The notes under the pieces: model-generated | Database searches by the model: none | Told to the model about the DNA's origin: nothing | Seen by the model: only the letters and a program-made list of their open reading frames with translations | Shown here: one piece after another, positions 1 through 6,505 of the stretch | Position numbering within the stretch: the stretch's first letter is position 1 | How the letters are laid out: the number at the start of each line of letters is the position of its first letter | Assembly (NCBI GenBank): GCA_036939355.1 | Contig: JALLAP010000369.1 | Location: 1-22,780 of the forward strand | Length of the DNA: 22,780 nucleotides | Direction: 5' to 3' | Origin: Thalassiosira profunda | Lineage: Eukaryota; Bacillariophyta; Thalassiosirophyceae; Thalassiosirales; Thalassiosiraceae | Translations under genes and position numbers: made by a program

Positions 1-819
1 ACGCTGTTCCACTGCTACAACAGGATTTTCTAAAATCCGCCCTATCACCAAAGAAACCGAACGATCACTCTCATCCCCTCAGTCTGATGGTCTCTCGCTT
101 GCTGTGTGTCTTTGTTATTCGCATTTGGGAGCGTGGCGTCGGCGCAGCGGAGCAATCGACATGTCTACGAGTCTGTGGCGCTTTGTTTTATGTGTCTGCT
201 TGCTATGTATCCCGCAGATCCTTGTTTTGTCCGGAGCTAGTTGAAGCGAGTGCCACCCGGTGCCAGCCCAATCATACTTAGATAGATCAATAAACTCAGC
301 GCCCGTCGAACATACGATAGACACATGCGCTCCAACCTGCTCCAACACAGATCTTGCTGCACTCGTAGCCATTCGTCTTTCATCACTGGTTGCATCCACC
401 GGCTTCCCTTCTTTGCTCATACCTACGATACGCCGTCGGCCGGACTGCACTGCTCCTGTTGCACCTCTACTCATACCTAGTCAGCACAAGATGCTTGCCA
501 CAGCGATTCGAAGACGTGCCTATTTCAACAGTTAGAGTAAGATAAAGCCCAACGCATTGTTGAGCGATGCTCAGAGGTGGACAGCATCCGGCGGCTGTTC
601 TTTGCGGTTCAGGGCGGATTTGAGAAAATCCTGTTGGTTGGTGGGGCGTCCAGTCGAGCTCTCGCGCCAACCCAAACAGCCATTACCAAGCTAGGCCAAT
701 GGCGAGTCGACACGAGAGAACCAGAAGGACGGTAGGTGGTCAGTTCGACAGCGAGTCAACCTCTTCTCTTCTCTATCTCACGAACTGCGCATGCAAGTTT
801 ATGTTGTCATCTATGAACA
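1..819. other. Gene-poor left flank
   Basis: No convincing gene is visible on either strand. The longest open frame here (115-474, minus) has no recognisable domain and no partner exon. The stretch is dominated by an inverted repeat described separately (arms 18-43 and 611-636). The last 180 bases are the likely 3' flank of the choline transporter-like gene, whose stop lies at 820-822. Confidence 0.5.
18..636. repeat. Foldback / MITE-like inverted-repeat element (candidate)
   Basis: Bases 18-43 and the reverse complement of 611-636 agree at 25 of 26 positions. The similarity seems to continue inward with small gaps for some tens of bases (both arms carry ACC, AAAGAA, CCG and GAT in the same order). 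Arms of this kind about 620 bp apart suggest a non-autonomous DNA transposon or foldback element. I see no clear target-site duplication and no transposase. Other copies in the genome would confirm it. Confidence 0.5.
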
Positions 820-2997
820 TTATGTTGTCGCTTCTCCTTCGACCATGACTTTCTTCTTCTTCTTGTATTTCTGCTGTGTAGAATCGATCGTGCCCGCCAG
901 GCTGCCGGGAGCAAACCGCTCGTCGGCATCGAAGAGCTCCTCGTCTGCCACGAAGCACTGCAAAATTGTCGATATCGCCATTCCGAACACCTCGTTGAAC
1001 ATCTCGCTGACGGCGTAGGCGCACAAGCCGATCAGCAAAGTCGGCACCATCAGGGAGTTCAACTCGTCTACAAAGTGAATCTCCAGGTAGTAGTATCCCG
1101 CCACCGCTGACGCCACCGTTATGAAGACCTTCGCTATGAAAAGAACCACTTGTGTGACAACGGCCACGGCCGAAATCCGCAAGGCATTCCGCAAGATGAG
1201 GAAGAACCCCATCTTTGACGCCTTGCAAAAGGGGTAGCCAAAGATTGCCGTCTGAATGTAAGCTTGTTTTGAGACGAACTTCAGCACTTTCTCCACACAC
1301 CAAAGGAGGCACTTTAGCACGGAGAGAATGACCACGGCCACTTTCAGCTTAGATTTGGTGGCCTTCTTTTGGATGTAGGTCAACACTGCTCGAACGGTTT
1401 TGACAACAGCAATGATCAGCGAGCCAAACGCCGCCGTTCCAAGATGATAGAAGACCACTAACCCAAACGACCGAAAGAAGGTGCCGTTGTTGACGATCTT
1501 TTTGTTGCGACTAAAGTACCACCGGCTGATGGACAGCGCAACGACCAGCTGGCCAACGGCGACAATGAATTGACTCGTCCAGAACCACGAGAACAGCAGG
1601 TACAGTCCAGCGTACTTGGTATTCTGCGCGTACACCAGCTCTTTGTGGACGAGGCAACCATCCTCGCAGACACCGTCGTTGCTCGCGACAGTCTCAGCCA
1701 AAGTTGAGAGAGTTGCATTCTCGTCCACTGCAGGGCACATGCAGCTGGCAACAATCTCGCCCGACGACGCAAGGTACGCCATGAACACTCCCCAGACGAC
1801 GGTAAAGGCCACGAGTCCGAGCACCTGCACCACAGGGAATACCGTTATTACGGGCATGGACGCGACGGCCTTTGCGGCCTCGCGCACACAATTTACAGCC
1901 AACACGATCCTCTTCCGAAGGAAGAAGATAGTGACTAGCCACAGACCCGCGAGCGCGTACAAGACGTGGCTCGCGTAGAAGAGCGCCCTGGCTTCATTAC
2001 CGGTTCGGATTCCGTTCGCCGCCCATTCGGTTGAAAGTATTTTGCTGTGGTATCCGGCTGCGACAAGTCCGGCATCGATGGCAAAGACCATCAACCACAC
2101 CATCAGGCTCAAGATTCCGGGCAGTTGTATCACGACGAGGAAGAGGATGCCTAGAAGCAGGGCGAATCCGCACCCAAAGCCGAAGATTACATACCGGACC
2201 GTCATCGCATCGGCGACGGCTTTGTCGTAAAACTCAGAGCTTGACGACGACGCCATTCTGGCGATAGATACTGAAATGCTGGACTCGGTGTCTGACGGAG
2301 TGTCGGCATCGGTCTCGTTCGATGCAGTTGCAGTAGAGTTGTCGTCTGAAGCCGAATCCAGTAACAGCTCATTCACTTTCGGGATACAATACCCGAGAAA
2401 GCCCACACTGTCGACTCGAGGCATGCACTGCTTTCGAGAAGCGTAGAAGAGATACAAACTCTTCTTCGCGTCTTCCTCATCTACGTCGACAAACTCGGAA
2501 GAGCCAAACAACGTGTCGATTTCGTGCTGACCGTCGTACTCGCATATGAACTCTTCTTTGTTCGTTTCAGTGGGGCATTCAGCAACACACACAGAGAATC
2601 CGGAAGGCATGGGATATGCTTTGGGTAGATCGATGGTGTCTTCGCCGCTGGGCGTGAGATAGTTGGTAACACCGCACAAGTTGCCGAGATAATCCATGCC
2701 ATTCACCAATCGACGGGGATCGCCCTTCTTGATGTGCGCGCTGGGGACGACTCCGGTGGCCGCCAGCCCAACGCCCGTCATCGCCACCCAGCAACAGACG
2801 AGCAGCAGCAGAAATAGGATGTCCGTGCATCGCCGGTTGCTGTCCACCAGCGAGTACTCCCCATCCTCGTCCGAGGCCGCACGTCTCGCCAGCTTTTGGT
2901 TGTCCGGGTGATCCGCCCAGTTGCTATCTCTCACATCCTTCTTGGGCAACACCCCAGTCTCGCGGGCCCTGAACTTGCTGGCAAAGAGTCTTCGCAT
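820..2997 (-). CDS. Choline transporter-like protein (SLC44/CTL family)
   Basis: A 725-residue multi-pass membrane protein of the CTL (SLC44) family, whose members carry choline, ethanolamine or related solutes across plasma or organelle membranes. After a soluble N-terminus, SNRRCTDILFLLLLV (about 53-67) leads into membrane segment 1. GDPRRLVNGMDYLGNLCG (about 92-109) is the family's typical block after TM1. A long Cys-containing loop (about 84-260) is followed by many hydrophobic segments. The C-terminal region has FNEVFGMAISTILQCFVADEE, a family hallmark, then a lysine run and a short tail. Length is usual for the family. The first ATG in frame is at 2995-2997; the frame stays open to a TTG at 3051, which I do not use. 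No intron is needed. The transported substrate cannot be told from sequence. Confidence 0.9.
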   Translation of the reverse strand: MRRLFASKFRARETGVLPKKDVRDSNWADHPDNQKLARRAASDEDGEYSLVDSNRRCTDILFLLLLVCCWVAMTGVGLAATGVVPSAHIKKGDPRRLVNGMDYLGNLCGVTNYLTPSGEDTIDLPKAYPMPSGFSVCVAECPTETNKEEFICEYDGQHEIDTLFGSSEFVDVDEEDAKKSLYLFYASRKQCMPRVDSVGFLGYCIPKVNELLLDSASDDNSTATASNETDADTPSDTESSISVSIARMASSSSSEFYDKAVADAMTVRYVIFGFGCGFALLLGILFLVVIQLPGILSLMVWLMVFAIDAGLVAAGYHSKILSTEWAANGIRTGNEARALFYASHVLYALAGLWLVTIFFLRKRIVLAVNCVREAAKAVASMPVITVFPVVQVLGLVAFTVVWGVFMAYLASSGEIVASCMCPAVDENATLSTLAETVASNDGVCEDGCLVHKELVYAQNTKYAGLYLLFSWFWTSQFIVAVGQLVVALSISRWYFSRNKKIVNNGTFFRSFGLVVFYHLGTAAFGSLIIAVVKTVRAVLTYIQKKATKSKLKVAVVILSVLKCLLWCVEKVLKFVSKQAYIQTAIFGYPFCKASKMGFFLILRNALRISAVAVVTQVVLFIAKVFITVASAVAGYYYLEIHFVDELNSLMVPTLLIGLCAYAVSEMFNEVFGMAISTILQCFVADEELFDADERFAPGSLAGTIDSTQQKYKKKKKVMVEGEATT

Positions 2998-3121
2998 CGG
3001 CACAGCCTTTCGCAAGGAGACCCCTCCTGCACTGTGATCAAAGCAAAACAATTCTAGGTATAAACTATTACACTCCCAGCCAGCACCTCGGTGCTAGCTC
3101 TCCCAACACTCGAAGGGGCGG

Positions 3122-3144
3122 CACAGAGGTCAATGACCTCTGTG
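3122..3144. repeat. Perfect hairpin / palindrome, 11-bp arms
   Basis: CACAGAGGTCA at 3122-3132 and its exact reverse complement at 3134-3144 are separated by one base. So short a spacer makes this a near-perfect palindrome, as for a dimeric protein site or a cruciform. It lies about 125 bases upstream of the transporter start codon. Confidence 0.7.
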
Positions 3145-3154
3145 ACGGAGCACC

Positions 3155-3191
3155 TTGACCTGTTGGTTCTACGAAGACACCAACAGGTCAA
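3155..3191. repeat. Perfect stem-loop, 13-bp arms and 11-nt loop
   Basis: TTGACCTGTTGGT at 3155-3167 pairs exactly with 3179-3191. It follows the 11-bp palindrome by 10 bases. It could be an RNA structure in the 3' UTR of the upstream-lying minus-strand gene or a paired binding site in the transporter promoter. Confidence 0.7.
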
Positions 3192-3327
3192 CGTGGTTCT
3201 GCAAGGCGTGCGATTTAATCGTTCAAACAAAAAATAGAGTGCCCCCGGTGACCCCGGTGGCCCCAGAAACGGCTGAGGTGGCTCCTGCGAAGGGCCAGCA
3301 ATGTGATGTCAAAGACAACTGGTTCGT

Positions 3328-5945
3328 TTACCATCCTGGCGGTGGGCCTCTCTTGACCTTGGGACGAGGCATATCGGGGCCACGACGCTCCCTGTCCATC
3401 CCCTCGGGCCTTCCTCCGCCGCCAGGGCCATAGTGACCCTCGCCACCCTCGCGGCGGCCCTCAGGGCCCGGTGGAAACGGCCTACCGCCCCTATCGGGAC
3501 CCGGAGGAAAGGGCCTGTCGCCCCTCTGATCCGGACGGCGCCTCCCGCCTTGATCAAGACCCGGTCCATAGTGACTGCCACCACCATCTGGACCAGGTGG
3601 AAACGGCCGCCCTCCAGCAGGGCGACGCCTGTCGCCTGCGTCCGGGCCGGGTCCATAGGGCCTGCCGCCTTCCATTAGGCCAGGCGGGTAGGCCCTGTCG
3701 TCCCCGGGTTTGCCCCAGCCTTCGGGTCCAGGACCCCTGGCGTTCGGGCCAGGTGGGTAAGGCCTGCTGCCAGGACCTGGCCCTCGGTCGCCTTCGCCGT
3801 ATTGGTGCCCTCTGTTCGACTGTTCTCGCCGCTCGCCAGGCTGCTGCCAGTGGCCTCTGTCGCCTTCGCCTCTCGAATTCCCTTCTCTGGGATGCCTTTC
3901 TCCGACTCTTTCGCGGTGGCCTGGGTGGTCCCTCTCTTGGACACCCTCGGGGTGGCTCTTGTTGTTTCTATCGCGTCGTTCGCCAGTACGGTGGCCTCTC
4001 TCGCTCCTCTCGCGACGACGGTCATCGGAAGAACGGTGTCGGTGCTTCGAGTCGCTGTTTCTTTCCCTCTTCCTGCGCTCTGCTGATGCGGTCTCAGCAC
4101 CCTCTACTGCGTCAGGTGGGTGCTTCAGGTCTGCTCTCTCGTCGCGCGGCCTTCTCTCTCGGCCCTCGTCGCGGCCTTCGGAGCGCCGTGAGCCTTCATG
4201 TCTGCGACTTTTGCCTTCACGAGGCCTCTCGTGGCGATCCCGGTCACTCCGGTGCCTTTTAGAATCGCCCCGGCCAGGTTCGTTCCTGCTGGACTCGCGT
4301 GGGTATCTCTCACTGCCTCGTTCTTTCTTTCTCTGATCGGCACCCGCACGCTCGTGCTGGCCTGTCTCGACGTGCGACGGATGACTCCTCTCCATTGCTC
4401 TGAAGTCACCCACCTCTCTGCCAGGATCGTTTCTCCCCAGCCTATCATCTCTCGAGGGGTGCCAATCCCTCCTTCCGGCTGGGCCTCTCTCGCCGTATGG
4501 TCTCGAGGGCCCGTGATGATCCCTCCTCGAATCTCTGTGAGCATCTCCCCTTCGCGCGTCGTACGACGACCGCTGGGAATCCCTCCCCGCGCCCCTCCGC
4601 GAGTCTGTGCCGAAGTTGTCCCTTCTCGGCTCTGGCTTGGGCGGCTCCGCCTTCGGCTTGGGCGGCGATGGCACGTGCTTCCGCTTGATGGGGAAACCCA
4701 AGTCCTTGGCTGCCCGCTCGTGAAAGTCCATGAACTGCTCCGTCGGGCCCTTGATTCCCCACCAGCTCAGCGGCCACTCCTTCGGCCCGTTCGGTGGAAA
4801 GTCTTCCGGGAAGATGGGGATGCGGCTCGGGCAGGGAGGCACGATGACGGCCTTGGTGAGTGGCTCCGTGTCGAAGAAGTCGTACTTGTTGGACTCGTTG
4901 GTTGTGAAGGAGCCAAACTGCAGTAAAAAGGAAGGTTGCAATGCGCAGAGGTCAGACGAAGACGAAATAGATCAAGAGGTGGCAACACCACGCAAAAGAC
5001 GACACTCCACGATGCCCCCCTATGCAAGTTTGCCGTAAAGGCATCGCAAATAAACTGCTGATGACAAAAGCACGTATACTTGCAACTTCGTTGCAACTTC
5101 ACCTGCTCCAGATGCAGTCTGCCAATACTGATCGCTGCTATCACCCCCCGACCACGTTGCAACATCTTTGTTTATAGGTTATGCAATCTTAATGGGTAAT
5201 CATTCTATCGAATGATGCTGCATTCTTGGCAGACACATCATGTGCACACGCAAACAACAGCAACGCCCCATACACAAGGCATCGCCACAAAAACATTGCA
5301 ACACAAACTCACCACATCAATGTTGCCCTCCTTCTCCCTCGACCTCCGCCCGTCCTTCCCCTTGCCCCCAAGGTCCATGGTCCGCACGCTCAGCGTCGTC
5401 TCCCGCTCGACACTCTCGGCCAATCGGCCGGAGACGCTGTCGGCCAGGTCGTCGAGCTGCTTGAGCACCTTCCGCTGCGCGTCGGTTAGTGGTGCACGGA
5501 CTGGGGGCTGCGGCTGCTGCAAATGTTGCAGCTGTTGCGTTTGTGGGGGGTAAGAATTGCCGGGCGGAGGGGCGCCCATCATGTGAGGTGGCATGTTGGG
5601 TGGCGGAGGGCCCCTCTGCGACGGTGGGCGATTCATGTCGGCGGAGGGAGGGCGCTGCATTTGCCCCGGCGGAAATGAACGATGCTGCTGCGAATATTGT
5701 TGGTGCTGCGGCGGGTATTGCTGCCCCGGCCGAAGCTGTTGCGGCGGCGGCCAATCGTTCGGGCCCCGCGTTGGTGGGAGCTGGCGGCCAGGCTGCTGAG
5801 TTTGGCCCCATTGCGATGACCCCTTGGCCGGGGACGCCGCCGCCGCCGGACCCGCGGGCGGCGGGGGCGCCATGCCGCTGAGGAGGGAGGGCCCCTCCCC
5901 GCCGGGGGAGGGCTTGGCCTTGCGCTGGATGGCGCCCTTGACCAT
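3328..5945 (-). CDS. Pro/Gln-rich and Arg/Asp-rich disordered protein, two exons
   Basis: Exons 5945-5313 and 4917-3328 join in phase 0 (donor GTGAGT at 5312-5307, pyrimidine-rich acceptor ending TACTGCAG at 4918), giving about 740 residues. I do not recognise the family. Residues 1-150 are Pro/Gln/Gly-rich. About 155-215 is a predicted helical segment (LTDAQRKVLKQLDDLADSV) that continues across the splice site into an aromatic block with FGSFTTNESNKYDFFD and WPLSWWGI (about 212-285). This is probably the folded, conserved core. The next 280 residues are a mixed-charge Arg/Asp/Glu/Ser/His tract like those of nuclear-speckle and splicing proteins. The last 130 or so repeat Gly-Arg-Pro and Pro-Pro-Gly-Pro (RPFPPGPD several times). 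A nuclear RNA-associated or condensate-forming role is inference only. Confidence 0.75.
4918..5312 (-). other. Intron of the Pro/Arg-rich gene, with repeated TTGCAA
   Basis: This GT-AG intron (395 nt) is much longer than the 64-95 nt introns seen elsewhere in the window. It contains the palindrome TTGCAA five times (4936-4941, 5080-5085, 5091-5096, 5157-5162, 5296-5301). The frames on both sides are set by the flanking coding sequence. Confidence 0.75.
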
Positions 5946-6505
5946 GATCTGCTCAGCACCAGCGCTCCTCTGCCTGCCGGCGGCGCGGGCGGCGGGGCGG
6001 GGGGTTGGTTTACAGCTTTTCGTGGTCGGCCGCCGACGCGCCCATCAAAGACCAGGTACTACTATTCCGCCGTTATCATCCGTTTAGCGGTCGGACATGA
6101 AACTAAACATCGTAGCGAAGTATTTTATCGAGCAATTTTGAGCGTACCGGGCAAATGACGCGAACCACATGGTCAAAGACGCGTGTCATTGGAGGTCGGT
6201 GTCAAGTTTAGTACAGCCCGAATCAAACGCGTGTCGCGCCGTCAAAAACTCCATGTCGCATTAGTACTGATTCCTCCTACTTGCGGCGGGTCGGCTGCCG
6301 GCCACGAAAAGCTGTATTTGGGGGAAGAGGCGGCGGCCAGACGACGGTGACGGTGCAGAAGAAGAAGAAGGAGGAAGAGGCCTCCTCTCCACCCGGGGGC
6401 GCGGCTCCTGTGGATTGCAGTGGGGCTAGGGCACCGAGGGGGGCCAACCCCGGCCAGGATCTGTCGGGTGTGGAGCTGCGGCTGGGGGCGCTTGTCTCAT
6501 GAAGT
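5946..6505. promoter_or_regulatory. Divergent promoter between the Pro/Arg-rich gene and the exonuclease gene
   Basis: No gene is seen here. The region must drive transcription both ways. It contains two copies of ACGCGTGTC (starting at 6179 and 6228) with an ACGCGT core, the shape of an MluI/MBF cell-cycle box. An inverted CCAAT (ATTGG) lies at 6189-6193 between them. A GAA/GAG-rich purine tract lies at 6358-6381. Functional assignment rests on motif shape alone. Confidence 0.4.

Larger units (their letters stand above)
2998..3327. other. Intergenic region with three consecutive hairpins
   Basis: This lies between the stop of the Pro/Arg-rich gene and the start of the transporter gene, both on the minus strand. 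It should hold the 3' UTR of the first and the promoter of the second. A TATA-like stretch (minus strand TTTATA, near 3058-3064) sits about 60 bases upstream of the transporter ATG. Three perfect inverted repeats occur at 3082-3095, 3122-3144 and 3155-3191. A plus-strand open frame at 3155-3433 overlaps the next gene's 3' end and looks non-coding. Confidence 0.5.

Noticed and set aside
115..474. 119-codon minus-strand open frame in the left flank
   Set aside because: No recognisable domain, low-complexity ends, no partner exons; it lies within the foldback element, so chance or a relic is more likely.
467..670. Minus-strand frame with a donor-like AG|GTATGA near 471, possibly spliced to the frame at 115-474
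   Set aside because: It starts across the inverted-repeat arm, the peptide is not protein-like, and no acceptor gives a sensible join.
2998..3051. Extension of the choline transporter-like protein to 3051
   Set aside because: The codon at 3049-3051 is TTG; the first ATG in frame is at 2995-2997.
3155..3433. Plus-strand frame starting in the hairpin cluster
   Set aside because: It overlaps the 3' coding end of the Pro/Arg-rich gene on the other strand and carries no domain. Its Gly/Pro-rich end mirrors the antisense repeat.
5317..5881. Ala-rich frames on both strands inside exon 1 of the Pro/Arg-rich gene
   Set aside because: They are shadows of the GC-rich coding sequence. The Pro/Gln-rich frame has a start codon and joins in phase to exon 2.
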